This document shows, piece after piece, positions 48,397 through 59,318 of a stretch of DNA of 64,000 bases (positions are counted from its first letter, which is position 1; each line of letters begins with the position of its first letter). This stretch comes from Acuticoccus sp. I52.16.1 (GTDB lineage Bacteria > Pseudomonadota > Alphaproteobacteria > Rhizobiales > Amorphaceae), in NCBI RefSeq assembly GCF_022865125.1, contig NZ_CP094828.1, forward strand, positions 1,612,001 through 1,676,000, given 5' to 3'. The notes under the pieces are model-generated. The model saw only the letters and a program-made list of their open reading frames with translations, was not told the origin of the DNA and ran no database searches. The translations under genes and the position numbers were made by a program.

Positions 48397-49275
48397 ATGC
48401 TGCGCTTCGCTCCCACGCCCAACGGCCCGCTGCACCTCGGCCACGCGCTGAGCGTCCTCGCCAATGCGCACATGGCCGAGCGGCTGAACCGACCGCTGCA
48501 ACTGCGCATGGAAGACATCGACGCCACCCGCTGCCGGCCCGAGTACGAGGACGAGATCCTCGCCGACATCGACTGGCTGGGTGTGGATTGGCAGCCGCCG
48601 CTTCGCCGGCAGAGCACCCGCTTTCCCCGCTATCGCGCCGCGCTGCAAGCACTCGACGCGCGCGGCCTCGTCTACCGCTCGTTCGCCACCCGGCGCGAGA
48701 TCGCCTTCCATGCCCGCAACGTCGGTCTGGCGCGCGATCCGGACGGCGCGCCCCGTTTCGCCGGCGACGCGGCGGTGATCGGCGGCGCGGAGGCCAAGCG
48801 CCGGCGCGAGAGCGGGGCACCCTCCGCCTGGCGCCTGCACATGGCGCGCGCGGTGCAGGCGGTCGGCCGCCCCGGCTGGATCGAGATCGGTCCCGACGGC
48901 GCGTCACGCACACCCGCCGCGTTCGACCCCGCCGCCTGGGGCGATGTGGTGCTCGCCCGCAAGGAAACGCCGACGAGCTATCACCTCGCCGTGGTGGTCG
49001 ACGACGCGGACGACGGCATCACCCACGTGGTGCGCGGCGCCGACCTCGTCGCCGCCACCGCCGTCCACCGCGTGTTGCAGGCGCTGCTCGGCCTTCCCGA
49101 ACCGCTCTACCATCACCACGGCCTCATCCTGGGCGCGGACGGACGCAAGCTCTCCAAGTCGAACGGGGCGCTGAGCCTGGGGGCGATGCGCGCCGCCGGG
49201 TGGACCGCCGATGCGATCCGCCGCGAGGCCGTCGCCCGCGCGGTGCCGCCCGAGCCGCTGCCGCCATCGCCGTGA
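48397..49275 (+). CDS. gluQ: Glutamyl-Q tRNA(Asp) synthetase
   Basis: A 292-residue truncated glutamyl-tRNA synthetase without an anticodon-binding domain, the form that glutamylates queuosine at position 34 of tRNA(Asp). HIGH motif HLGH (residues 13-16) in RFAPTPNGPLHLGHAL, LRMEDIDATRCRPEYEDEILADIDWLG, and KMSKS as DGRKLSKSNG (251 onward). The zinc site seen in the E. coli protein (CxC-x-Y-x-C) is missing: the equivalent region is GLVYRSFATRREI. ATG 48397 gives the family N-terminus. Confidence 0.9.
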   Translation: MLRFAPTPNGPLHLGHALSVLANAHMAERLNRPLQLRMEDIDATRCRPEYEDEILADIDWLGVDWQPPLRRQSTRFPRYRAALQALDARGLVYRSFATRREIAFHARNVGLARDPDGAPRFAGDAAVIGGAEAKRRRESGAPSAWRLHMARAVQAVGRPGWIEIGPDGASRTPAAFDPAAWGDVVLARKETPTSYHLAVVVDDADDGITHVVRGADLVAATAVHRVLQALLGLPEPLYHHHGLILGADGRKLSKSNGALSLGAMRAAGWTADAIRREAVARAVPPEPLPPSP

Positions 49276-49278
49276 GCG

Positions 49279-50238
49279 CTACTCGACGACGAGCGCCAGC
49301 CAGAACATGAACGAGACGATGGAGCCGGCGGTCGTCAGCGTGATGGTGTTGGCCGACAGCGCCAGCCCGGTCTGAAAGCGGTTGGCGATGAGATAGGCGT
49401 TGACGCCCGTCGGGCACGCCGCCGACAGGACGAGAACCGCGGCCGGCAGCGGCGGCAACGCCACGACGTGCACCGCCAGCAGGTAGACGACCGCCGGCAT
49501 CACCATCAGCTTGACCACGGAGAGGACGATCGCCGGCGCGACCGTGCCGCGAAGCCCGAAGCGGGGCAGCGCCATCCCCAGCGCCACCAGCGCCAGCGGG
49601 ATCGCCGTGTCGGCCAGGCCGTCCACCAAGGTGCGCGGGACGCCGACGATCGGCAGGCCCGTGACCCGAACCGCGACGCCGATCAGGATGCCGATGACGA
49701 GCGGGTTCTTGATGAGTTGCCGCGCGACACGGCCCACTGCGGCAAAGAGGTTGAGCCGGCCCGCGGCGGACCCGTCGCGGTACTCCGCCACCTCGATGAG
49801 GAGGGCGGAGACGGTCATCATGAACGGCAGGTGCACCGAGATCAGGAAGAAGGCCGTCACCAGGCCCTGCTCGCCGAACGCCTGCGTCATCAGCGGCAGG
49901 CCGACCATGACGAGGTTGGAGAACGAGGCGGACATGCCGCCGATCACCCCGGCGCGCGCATCCCGCTTGAAGGCGCGCTCGGTGATGACGACGCCGATGG
50001 CGATGTTGATGAGGACGGACGAGAAGTAGACGCCCCAGAACGGCCAGGGCGAGATGTCCGGCAGCTCCATCGTACCGATCGCGCGGATGAGGAGCAGCGG
50101 GATGCCGAGCGTGAAGACGAAGTTCGACAGATGGTCGGCGACCTCCTCGCGCAGGACGCGCAGGACGATCGTCAGGTAGCCGATCGCGATGAACCCGAAG
50201 ACCGGGAGGACCGTCGCGGCGAGGAGACCGAACGCCAC
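49279..50238 (-). CDS. AEC family transporter (auxin efflux carrier-like permease)
   Basis: A 319-residue protein with about ten hydrophobic helices in two five-helix halves, matching the AEC family: LLAATVLPVFGFIAIGYLTIVL at the start, GGMSASFSNLVMVGLPLMTQAFGEQG in the middle (the conserved N-x-x-x-x-G-P/L-like break) and LVLSAACPTGVNAYLIANRF in the second half. Members move small organic acids or related anions. It converges with gluQ, with a 3-base gap between stops. The substrate cannot be told. Confidence 0.88.
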   Translation of the reverse strand: MAFGLLAATVLPVFGFIAIGYLTIVLRVLREEVADHLSNFVFTLGIPLLLIRAIGTMELPDISPWPFWGVYFSSVLINIAIGVVITERAFKRDARAGVIGGMSASFSNLVMVGLPLMTQAFGEQGLVTAFFLISVHLPFMMTVSALLIEVAEYRDGSAAGRLNLFAAVGRVARQLIKNPLVIGILIGVAVRVTGLPIVGVPRTLVDGLADTAIPLALVALGMALPRFGLRGTVAPAIVLSVVKLMVMPAVVYLLAVHVVALPPLPAAVLVLSAACPTGVNAYLIANRFQTGLALSANTITLTTAGSIVSFMFWLALVVE

Positions 50239-50324
50239 CGCCGGCTAGAGCGGTGCCGAGCCGGCCGTTTCCGGCAGGCGGCACCGATGCGAGGGCAAGG
50301 CGGCTCGGCTCGACATGCAGGGTC

Positions 50325-51104
50325 CTAGAGGCGACGCTCCACCATCAGCGCCTTGATCTCGGCGATCGCCTCGGCCGGGTTGAGGCCCTTGGGGCAGGCG
50401 TTGGCGCAGTTCATGATCGTGTGGCAGCGGTAGAGGCGGAACGGGTCCTCCAGCTTGTCGAGCCGCTCGCCGGTGCGCTCGTCGCGGCTGTCGACGATCC
50501 AGCGGTGAGCCTGGAGCAGCGCGGCGGGGCCGAGATAGCGGTCGCCGTTCCACCAGTAGGACGGGCACGAGGTGGTGCAGCAGGCGCACAGGATGCACTC
50601 GTAGAGGCCGTTCAGCTTCTCACGGTCGTCGTGCGACTGGCGCCACTCCTTCTGCGGCTGCGGCGTGTCGGTCTTGAGCCAGGGCTCGATTTCACGGAGC
50701 TGCGCGTAGAAGTTGGTGAGGTCGGGCACGAGGTCACGCACGACGGGCATGTGCGGCAGCGGATAGAGCGTGACCGGGCCGTCGTCCTCGTCCATGCCGG
50801 TGGTGCAGGCGAGGTGGTTGCGGCCGTTGATGTTCATCGAACAGGACCCGCAGATGCCCTCGCGGCAGGACCGACGGAAGACCAAAGTCGGATCGATCTT
50901 GTTCTTGATGTAGAGGAGACCATCGAGGATCATGGGCCCACAATCGTCGGTGTCGACGTAGTAGGTGTCCATGCGGGGGTTCTCGTCCCCTTCCTCTTGC
51001 CAGCGGTAGACCCGGAACTCGCGCAGGTTCGTGGCACCGTCGGGCTTGGGCCACGTCTTGCCGGTCTTGATGCGGGAATTCTGCGGAAGCGTCAGCTGGA
51101 CCAT
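50325..51104 (-). CDS. sdhB: Succinate dehydrogenase iron-sulfur subunit
   Basis: A 259-residue SdhB of complex II. The N-terminal 2Fe-2S ferredoxin domain has [21 protein letters not shown]; the C-terminal domain has [17 protein letters not shown] for the 4Fe-4S cluster and [17 protein letters not shown] for the 3Fe-4S cluster. It passes electrons from SdhA flavin to ubiquinone. sdhA, C and D are not in the visible neighbourhood: the gene upstream on this strand is an FkbM methyltransferase and downstream an AEC transporter, so sdhB is separated from the usual sdhCDAB order. Confidence 0.96.
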   Translation of the reverse strand: MVQLTLPQNSRIKTGKTWPKPDGATNLREFRVYRWQEEGDENPRMDTYYVDTDDCGPMILDGLLYIKNKIDPTLVFRRSCREGICGSCSMNINGRNHLACTTGMDEDDGPVTLYPLPHMPVVRDLVPDLTNFYAQLREIEPWLKTDTPQPQKEWRQSHDDREKLNGLYECILCACCTTSCPSYWWNGDRYLGPAALLQAHRWIVDSRDERTGERLDKLEDPFRLYRCHTIMNCANACPKGLNPAEAIAEIKALMVERRL

Positions 51105-51167
51105 GTCTTCACTCTTATCGCTCGTCGCTCGTCGGGCGCCGCGCTCGGTCGACGGAGACCGAAGCGA

Positions 51168-51923
51168 TCAGGCGCGGACGAGCAGCGCGTTCTCATCCGT
51201 CTCTCCAGCTAGCACATATCCTCTCTGGAACAACTCTGAAAGACAGTCTCTGGGCCAGAGCGCACGGTGCAGCGTCTCGATGACGACAGCCCGGGGCCAG
51301 CTTTCCGGCCCGGTGGCGTCGAAGTAGGGCATCAGGGCGTCCGCCTCGTAGCCCTCCACGTCGATCTTGATGGCGCTCGGCGCGCGGTCGAGCAATGCGG
51401 CGAGCGGGCGCACACGCACATTGCGCCCCGCGCGCGCCCCGTCGAAGGCGATGAGAGACGAGCGCCCGGCGTTGACGCTCTCGTAGAGCACCATCTCGCC
51501 CGCCGGGCCGACCGCATCGGCCGACACTGCGGCACGCCCCGTCAGGCCGTTGGCGGCGAGGTTGGCGACCTGACGCGCGCGCAGCTTGTCGAGCGGCTCG
51601 AACGTCGCCGCCGCGAGGCCCGGCACCGCTTGGAGCAGCGCCACCGTGTAGAGGCCGATGTTGGCGCCGATGTCGACGAAGAGGTCGCCCGGGCCGAGGT
51701 GGCCGGCCAGGAAGGCGCGCTCCTGCGCCTCCTCCAGGCGGCGCTTGTACCAGATGTCGAAGTCGACCTTGTTGTCGCGCGGGGCGAGGTGCCAGGCGAG
51801 ACCCTCGACCTCCAGCGTCACCGGCCCGCGCGGCGCGTGGCGCTTGGCGAAGCGGCGCAGCGGGGTCTTCAGGCCGGGGAAACGGCGCACCCAGCGGGGG
51901 ATTTGCGCGGTCGAGAGGCTCAT
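51168..51923 (-). CDS. FkbM family methyltransferase
   Basis: A 251-residue SAM-dependent methyltransferase: motif I is LFVDIGANIGLYTVALL, followed by AATFEPLDKLRARQVANLAANGL, and the FkbM-specific SAIKIDVEGYEADALMPYF with the IxxDVEG signature. FkbM enzymes O-methylate sugars, polyketides or surface glycans. Its ATG lies 9 bases after the xerC stop and sdhB follows, but the three functions look unrelated. Confidence 0.88.
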   Translation of the reverse strand: MSLSTAQIPRWVRRFPGLKTPLRRFAKRHAPRGPVTLEVEGLAWHLAPRDNKVDFDIWYKRRLEEAQERAFLAGHLGPGDLFVDIGANIGLYTVALLQAVPGLAAATFEPLDKLRARQVANLAANGLTGRAAVSADAVGPAGEMVLYESVNAGRSSLIAFDGARAGRNVRVRPLAALLDRAPSAIKIDVEGYEADALMPYFDATGPESWPRAVVIETLHRALWPRDCLSELFQRGYVLAGETDENALLVRA

Positions 51924-51932
51924 GTGCCGCGC

Positions 51933-52949
51933 TCAGCCGGTCGCGCGCGGATGCGCGTCGCGCCAGGCGGCCAGGAGGGCGCGGTCGTCGACGGCGGTGT
52001 AGACCTGCGTGGTGGAGAGCCGTGCATGGCCCAGCAGCGCCTGGATCGACCGCAGGTCGCCACCGTGGGCGAGGATGTGCGTGGCGAAGGCGTGCCGCAG
52101 CGCGTGCGGCGTCGCGGTGTCCGGCAGCCCCAGCGCGTGCCGCCATGCCTCCACGGAGCGCTGCACGATACGGGGCGAGAGGCGCCCGCCCTTCTCGCCG
52201 CGGAAGAACGGCCCGTCGCAGAGCGCGAACGGCGCGGTCCGGCGGTAGGCGTCGACCAGCGTCGCGACACGCGGCAGCACCGGCACGTCGCGCTCCTTGC
52301 CGCCCTTGCCGCGGATGCGCAGGCGCGTGAGCGGCTCGGCGACGTCGGCGACGTCGAGCCCCGTCGCCTCGCCGACGCGCAGGCCGCAGCCGTAGAGCAG
52401 CCCCAGCACGGCGGCATCGCGCACGCTCGTCCAGTGCTCGCCGCTCTCCAGCATCGCCAGCGCTTCGGCCACCGGCACCGGGCGCGGCAGCCCGCGCGGC
52501 CTGGTGGGCGCGGCGACGGCCCGCACGGCCGCCGCGTTGACGCCGTGGCGGCGCTCGAGGTGGCTCATCATGGTGCGCACGGCGGCGAGGGCGCGGCCCA
52601 TGGAGCGCGGCGAAAGCCCGGCGCGCCGCCGCTCGGCGAGGAAGGCCCGCACGTCCGCCGGCTTCAGCGCCGACAGCGCGCCGAGGTCCGCCGGCTCGCC
52701 GAGATGCTGGGCCAGGAAGGTGAGGAAGGCGCGCGTGTCGGCCTCATAGGCCTTGGCGGTGTTGGGCGAGAGGCCGCGCTCGGCGGTCAGCCCCGTCAAC
52801 CACGCGGCGCGGATCGCCAGCAGCGCCGGATCGGCCGGCAGGCCGAGCGGCGCATCCGCCGCCACAGCCGGCGCCACGCCCGTCCCGCCGCGCGCCGGTG
52901 CGGTGCGGGGGGTTGGGGACGGTACCGCGGGGGTCGAGGTCTTGGCCAT
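51933..52949 (-). CDS. xerC: Site-specific tyrosine recombinase XerC
   Basis: A 338-residue tyrosine recombinase. The N-terminal SAM-like core-binding domain (WLTGLTAERGLSPNTAKAYEADTRAFLTFL) is followed by the catalytic domain with R in GLRVGEATGL, K in IRGKGGKERDVPV, H-x-x-R in HALRHAFATHIL, H in LLGHARLSTTQVY and the nucleophilic Tyr in TQVYTAV. It resolves chromosome dimers at dif with XerD. A Pro/Ala-rich leader precedes the fold; ATG 52949 is chosen. There is no attachment site or cargo, so it is not an element integrase. Confidence 0.92.
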   Translation of the reverse strand: MAKTSTPAVPSPTPRTAPARGGTGVAPAVAADAPLGLPADPALLAIRAAWLTGLTAERGLSPNTAKAYEADTRAFLTFLAQHLGEPADLGALSALKPADVRAFLAERRRAGLSPRSMGRALAAVRTMMSHLERRHGVNAAAVRAVAAPTRPRGLPRPVPVAEALAMLESGEHWTSVRDAAVLGLLYGCGLRVGEATGLDVADVAEPLTRLRIRGKGGKERDVPVLPRVATLVDAYRRTAPFALCDGPFFRGEKGGRLSPRIVQRSVEAWRHALGLPDTATPHALRHAFATHILAHGGDLRSIQALLGHARLSTTQVYTAVDDRALLAAWRDAHPRATG

Positions 52950-53423
52950 GACGGCGAGACTAGCCCGGCCGCGTTGCGAAAACCCCATCGCAACGAATAA
53001 AAATCGCACGGTCCGCGCAAGGGCAGCGCCGCTTTGCCGGCGCAGATCGTCACACTTTCTTATGCCGACGCCGCCACCGCCGCGGCAAAGCCCCGCGGCC
53101 GCGTCCTTACCCCTCCCCCTTCGCCGTTTTCGGCGGAAACGGCGGGCTCGCCGTGCCGTCCCGCGCCGCGGCCGGCGGCCGCGAAGGTGCGGCCCCGCGC
53201 CACCGTCGACGCCCTGCGCGATAAGGTGGGCTTCTATTTTCGCTCAACCTGTTTCAACACTGTTCCAATTCGAACGCGGCGCACGCGGGCGGGCCTTGTC
53301 GGCCGGCGCGAACGCCCCGCACATTCGGGTGACGAGAATTGGCCGACCCGCCCCGACGCGAGCCGGCGCAACGACAAGGCCGCATGCACGCCATGACAAG
53401 GTCCGCGACAGGGAGAGACAAGA
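52950..53423. other. Gene-free stretch before the molybdenum hydroxylase operon
   Basis: About 470 bases between xerC (minus) and the small-subunit gene (plus). I see no credible gene. The AT-richer patch TTTCAACACTGTTCCAATTC near 53250-53270 is the best place for a promoter of the hydroxylase operon; AGGGAGAG precedes the small-subunit ATG. Confidence 0.5.
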
Positions 53424-53918
53424 ATGAGTGACGTTAAGCTGACGGTGAACGGGCGGAAGATCGCCAAGACCGTCTCGGACCGCACCCTCCTCGTGACATT
53501 GCTGCGCGAGGAGCTTGGCCTGACCGGCACGCACGTGGGCTGCGACACCTCGCAGTGCGGCGCCTGCACCGTTCATATCGACGGGCAGGCGGTGAAATCG
53601 TGCACCGTGCTCGCGGCGCAGGTGAACGGCACGACCGTGACCACCATCGAAGGCCTCGCCGACGGCGCGACCCTGCATCCGATGCAGGAGGCGTTCCGCA
53701 CCCATCACGGCCTGCAGTGCGGCTTCTGCACGCCGGGCATGATCATGATGGGCGTCGACATCGTGAACCGCCACCCCGAGGGGCTCGACGAGACGACGAT
53801 CCGCAAGGAGCTGGAGGGCAACATCTGCCGTTGCACCGGCTACCACAACATCGTCAAGGCGATCGACGCCGCCGCCAAAGACATGCAGGGCGCCAAGCCC
53901 GCCATCGCCGCAGAATAA
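53424..53918 (+). CDS. Molybdenum hydroxylase, 2Fe-2S small subunit (CODH form II-like)
   Basis: A 164-residue [2Fe-2S] subunit of the xanthine dehydrogenase/CODH family. The plant-type ferredoxin cluster ligands are C40, C45, C48 and C60 ([19 protein letters not shown]) and the second cluster near molybdenum is held by C99, C102, C134 and C136 ([20 protein letters not shown]). It carries electrons from the molybdenum centre to the FAD subunit. ATG 53424 follows AGGGAGAGACAAGA. The gene order small-large-medium is that of form II CODH-like clusters. Confidence 0.95.
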   Translation: MSDVKLTVNGRKIAKTVSDRTLLVTLLREELGLTGTHVGCDTSQCGACTVHIDGQAVKSCTVLAAQVNGTTVTTIEGLADGATLHPMQEAFRTHHGLQCGFCTPGMIMMGVDIVNRHPEGLDETTIRKELEGNICRCTGYHNIVKAIDAAAKDMQGAKPAIAAE

Positions 53919-53936
53919 GAACCGGAGGGAAGAGCC

Positions 53937-56297
<2,361 letters not shown>

Positions 56298-56471
56298 CGG
56301 GCCGGGGGCGGGTCCTCCCCGCCCCGCGACACCGGGGGGCCGGCGCTGCGTGCGGTCGCCCCGGTGACGGCACGACAGCGACACGAGACGGCGCGGCCGA
56401 ACGCGCCGAAGGGTTAAAGGAAACGAACCGCCGCCCATGCAGGCGGGGTCGCCCACGGGGCAAGGACAGAC

Positions 56472-57269
56472 ATGTACGCAACGACTTACTATGCCGCGAC
56501 GAGCCTCGACGATGCCGTCGCCAAGCTGAAGAGCGACGAGGACGCCAAATTCCTCGCCGGCGGTCAGACCCTGATCGCCACCATGAAGCAGCGGCTCGCC
56601 GCCCCCACCATCCTGATCGACGTCACCAAGATCCCCGAGCTGAAGGGCATCGCGGTGGAGGGCGACCGCCTGGTGATCGGCGCGGCGTCGAAGCACAGCG
56701 AAGTGTCGATGTCGTCGGTGGTGAAAGGGGCGATCCCGTCGCTCTCCGGCCTCGCCGCGACCATCGGCGACCCGGCGGTGCGCAATATGGGCACTATGGG
56801 CGGCTCGCTCGCCAACAACGACCCGGCGGCGGACTATCCCGCGGCGGCCATGGCCCTCGACGCGATCTTCACCACCACGAAGGGCACCTATTCGGCGGCC
56901 GACTTCTTCACCGGCATCTTCGAGACCGCGCTCGCCGAGGACGAGATCCTCGTCAAGATCTCCTACCAGGTGCCGCGCAAGGCGGCCTACGAGAAGTTCC
57001 GCAACCAGGCCTCGCGCTATTCGCTCTGCTCGGTGTTCGTCGCCCAGCTCGCCGATGGTCCGCGCGTCGCCGTGACCGGCTCCGGCAACAACGGCGTCTT
57101 CCGCGTGCCGGAAATGGAAGCGGCCCTCGCCGCCGACTGGTCGCCGGCCGCCGTCACCTCGGTGAAGATCGACCCGGACACGATGCTGTCCGACATGCAC
57201 GGCTCGGCCGAGTACCGCGCGCACCTGGTGCCCGTGCTCGCCGGACGTGCCGTGACGAAAGCGGGCTGA
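56472..57269 (+). CDS. Molybdenum hydroxylase, FAD-binding medium subunit (CODH form II-like)
   Basis: A 265-residue FAD subunit: LAGGQTLIATMKQRLAAP for the first FAD loop and TIGDPAVRNMGTMGGSLANNDPAADYPAAAMAL for the second, followed by the CO_deh_flav_C domain. It takes electrons from the 2Fe-2S subunit and passes them to a cellular acceptor. A 174-bp gap separates it from the large-subunit gene, larger than usual, but no terminator is visible. No coxD, coxE, coxF or coxG maturation genes follow. Confidence 0.93.
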   Translation: MYATTYYAATSLDDAVAKLKSDEDAKFLAGGQTLIATMKQRLAAPTILIDVTKIPELKGIAVEGDRLVIGAASKHSEVSMSSVVKGAIPSLSGLAATIGDPAVRNMGTMGGSLANNDPAADYPAAAMALDAIFTTTKGTYSAADFFTGIFETALAEDEILVKISYQVPRKAAYEKFRNQASRYSLCSVFVAQLADGPRVAVTGSGNNGVFRVPEMEAALAADWSPAAVTSVKIDPDTMLSDMHGSAEYRAHLVPVLAGRAVTKAG

Positions 57270-57375
57270 CGCCGGACCCCGGCCTGCCGCGTACCGGCGG
57301 AAAGCTCGGCGGGGGTTTGCCTCCCCCTCCCTCGCCGCCGGGCGGGCGTCGTGCCGGCGGCGATTGCGCGGTGCC

Positions 57376-58320
57376 TCAGGCGACGTGACGCGACAGGCCG
57401 AGGCGCTTCATCTTGCGGTGCAACGTGGCGCGGCTGGTGCCGAGGAGGCGGGCGGCGGCGGACACGTTGCCGTGCGAGCGGGTCAGCGCGGCCCGCAACG
57501 CGCGGCGCTCGGCGGCGACGAAGTCGGCCGGGCTGTCGTCGCCGTCGAGAAGGTCGGAGGCGAGGCGGCCGCTCTTGATCCACTGGTCGTCGATCCCGAG
57601 CGACCGGCGGGCGGCGCTGCTGGCGCCCAGCACCACGTCGTCCCGGTCCACCGCCAGCAGGCCGTGCCGTGCGCCGGTCGCCGGGACCAGCAGGATCCGG
57701 GCACCGGAGAAGGCGGTGCGGAACAGCGTGGTTTCGATCTGCATCGCGGCCTCGCGCGCCGCGCTCAGGTAGACGTTGAGGTAGGGGGCGGACATGTCGT
57801 CCCGCGCGGAGGAGATGTCGAGCGCGCCGACGATCCGGCCGCGGTGGTCGGCGATCGGCGCCGTGGCACAGCTGAGGCTGGTGTTCATGGTCAGGAAGTG
57901 GCGGTCGCGAAAGATGCCGACCGGGCGCGTCTCGGCCAGCGCGGTGCCGATCCCGTTGGTGCCGACGCTCGCCTCGTCCCACAGCGCGCCGGCACTGAGG
58001 CCCAGCGCCTCGAAGTCGTCGTCGTCGCCGGGGCGGCCGCGGCGTTCCAGCGCCAGGCCGGTATCGTCGGTCAGGACGACGCAGCAGCCGCAATGGCCGA
58101 ACACGTCGAACAGGCGGTCGAGTTCGGTGCGCGCGGCGGCCACGAGCGCGGCGGACCGGTCGATCGCGCGGGCGAGGGCGACCTGCTCGAGGCGCGGGGG
58201 GCGGCGCACGACCTCCGGGTCGAGGCCGTGAAGGGTCACGCACCGGCGCCAGGACGTGGCGTAGGCGGCGTGGTGGTCACTGGCAGTCACGGCGGCCCAC
58301 ACACGGTCCGCGTGCTTCAT
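57376..58320 (-). CDS. GAF-Fis transcriptional regulator without AAA+ domain (AcoR-like)
   Basis: A 314-residue regulator. The N-terminal AcoR-like region contains SWRRCVTLHGLDPEVVRRPPRL, a GAF domain (about 85-210) with VLTDDTGLALERRG and SVGTNGIGTALAETRPVGIFRDRHFL, and a C-terminal Fis-type HTH (ALRAALTRSHGNVSAAARLLGTSRATLHRKMKRLGL). Classical AcoR proteins have a sigma-54 AAA+ module in between; here GAF passes directly to the HTH, so it cannot drive sigma-54 promoters and is likely a ligand-responsive activator or repressor. It sits beside the molybdenum hydroxylase genes, which it probably regulates. GGGAGAG precedes ATG 58320. Confidence 0.85.
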   Translation of the reverse strand: MKHADRVWAAVTASDHHAAYATSWRRCVTLHGLDPEVVRRPPRLEQVALARAIDRSAALVAAARTELDRLFDVFGHCGCCVVLTDDTGLALERRGRPGDDDDFEALGLSAGALWDEASVGTNGIGTALAETRPVGIFRDRHFLTMNTSLSCATAPIADHRGRIVGALDISSARDDMSAPYLNVYLSAAREAAMQIETTLFRTAFSGARILLVPATGARHGLLAVDRDDVVLGASSAARRSLGIDDQWIKSGRLASDLLDGDDSPADFVAAERRALRAALTRSHGNVSAAARLLGTSRATLHRKMKRLGLSRHVA

Positions 58321-58403
58321 GTCCTCTCCCTCGTGCCCTGGCACGGTTCCATGATGCCACCACCCGCGGCCGCCGCAATATGCGACGAAAGTGCCGCCCG
58401 CGC

Positions 58404-59318
58404 TCACCCGCCCGGCGCGTTGGCGATCCAGTGGCGGGCGATCTCGTCCCGCCGCGCGATCCAGCCGGTGCCCCGCTCGGCGAGCCCTTGCAGGATCGCC
58501 TGTAGACCGCCGATGCGCGCCGGCCGGCCGATGGTGCGCAGGTGCAGTCCGACCGACATCATCCGCGGCGCCTCGTCCGCCTCGCCGGCCAGCCAGTCGA
58601 ACGCGGCCAGCACGTAGGACGAAAAGTCGTCGCCGCTGACGAAGGCGCTGCCGGGGCGGAAGCGCATGTCGTTGGTGTCGAACGCATAGGGGAGCACCAG
58701 GTGGCGCCTGCCGGCGACCATCTTGAAGTAGGGCAAGTCGTCGTCGTAGGCGTCCGAATCGTAGAGGAAGCCGCCGTGCTCGACCAAGAGCCGGCGGGTG
58801 TCGAGCGACGACGCCGAGCGCGTGTGCCACCCCACCGGCGGCACGCCGCAGACCTCGGCGATGGTGTCGTAGGTGCGGGCGATCGCCTCTCGCTCGGCCG
58901 CCTCCTCCATCCCCGCGTGCCGCTCCCAGCGCCAGCCGTGGCAGCTCACCTCGTAGCCGCGGGCGACGGCGTCCTGCGCCAGCCACGGCGAACGCTCCAC
59001 CGCGCGGCCGCAGGAGGAGACCGTGGGCTTGGCGCCGAACCGGTCGAACACACCGGCGATGCGCCACCAGGCGGCGCGCGTGCCGTAGGCGAAGTGGCTT
59101 TCGGTACAAAGGTCCGGCAACGGGCCGACGTCGTCGATCGCCTCGTGCACCAGCTCGTTGCGGTGATCGCCGTCGCCGACGGCATACTCGCCGCCTTCCT
59201 CGTTGTTGATGACGAACGAGACCGCCACCTTGGCCCCGCCCGGCCACCCCACCTTCGGCGGCTTGCCGCCGTATCCGAAGAGATCGCGCCGGTCTTCACC
59301 CATCGTCGCCCCGCTCAT
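58404..59318 (-). CDS. Polysaccharide deacetylase (NodB-fold) hydrolase, allantoinase PuuE-like
   Basis: A 304-residue NodB-fold hydrolase of the PuuE type: GGAKVAVSFVINNEEGGEYAVGDGD, the FAYGTRAAWWRI block, and YEVSCHGWRWERHAG with the metal His. PuuE enzymes open the allantoin ring to allantoate without a conserved binuclear site of classical allantoinases; others of the group act on different cyclic amides or N-acetyl groups. The context (M20 amidohydrolase, Asp/Glu-racemase-fold enzyme, molybdenum hydroxylase) supports an N-heterocycle role over glycan deacetylation. ATG 59318 overlaps the upstream stop (ATGA). Confidence 0.82.
   Translation of the reverse strand: MSGATMGEDRRDLFGYGGKPPKVGWPGGAKVAVSFVINNEEGGEYAVGDGDHRNELVHEAIDDVGPLPDLCTESHFAYGTRAAWWRIAGVFDRFGAKPTVSSCGRAVERSPWLAQDAVARGYEVSCHGWRWERHAGMEEAAEREAIARTYDTIAEVCGVPPVGWHTRSASSLDTRRLLVEHGGFLYDSDAYDDDLPYFKMVAGRRHLVLPYAFDTNDMRFRPGSAFVSGDDFSSYVLAAFDWLAGEADEAPRMMSVGLHLRTIGRPARIGGLQAILQGLAERGTGWIARRDEIARHWIANAPGG

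Noticed and set aside
51933-52949. Tyrosine recombinase as the integrase of a mobile element
   Set aside because: Sequence is XerC-like, with no attachment repeats, cargo genes or composition shift around it.
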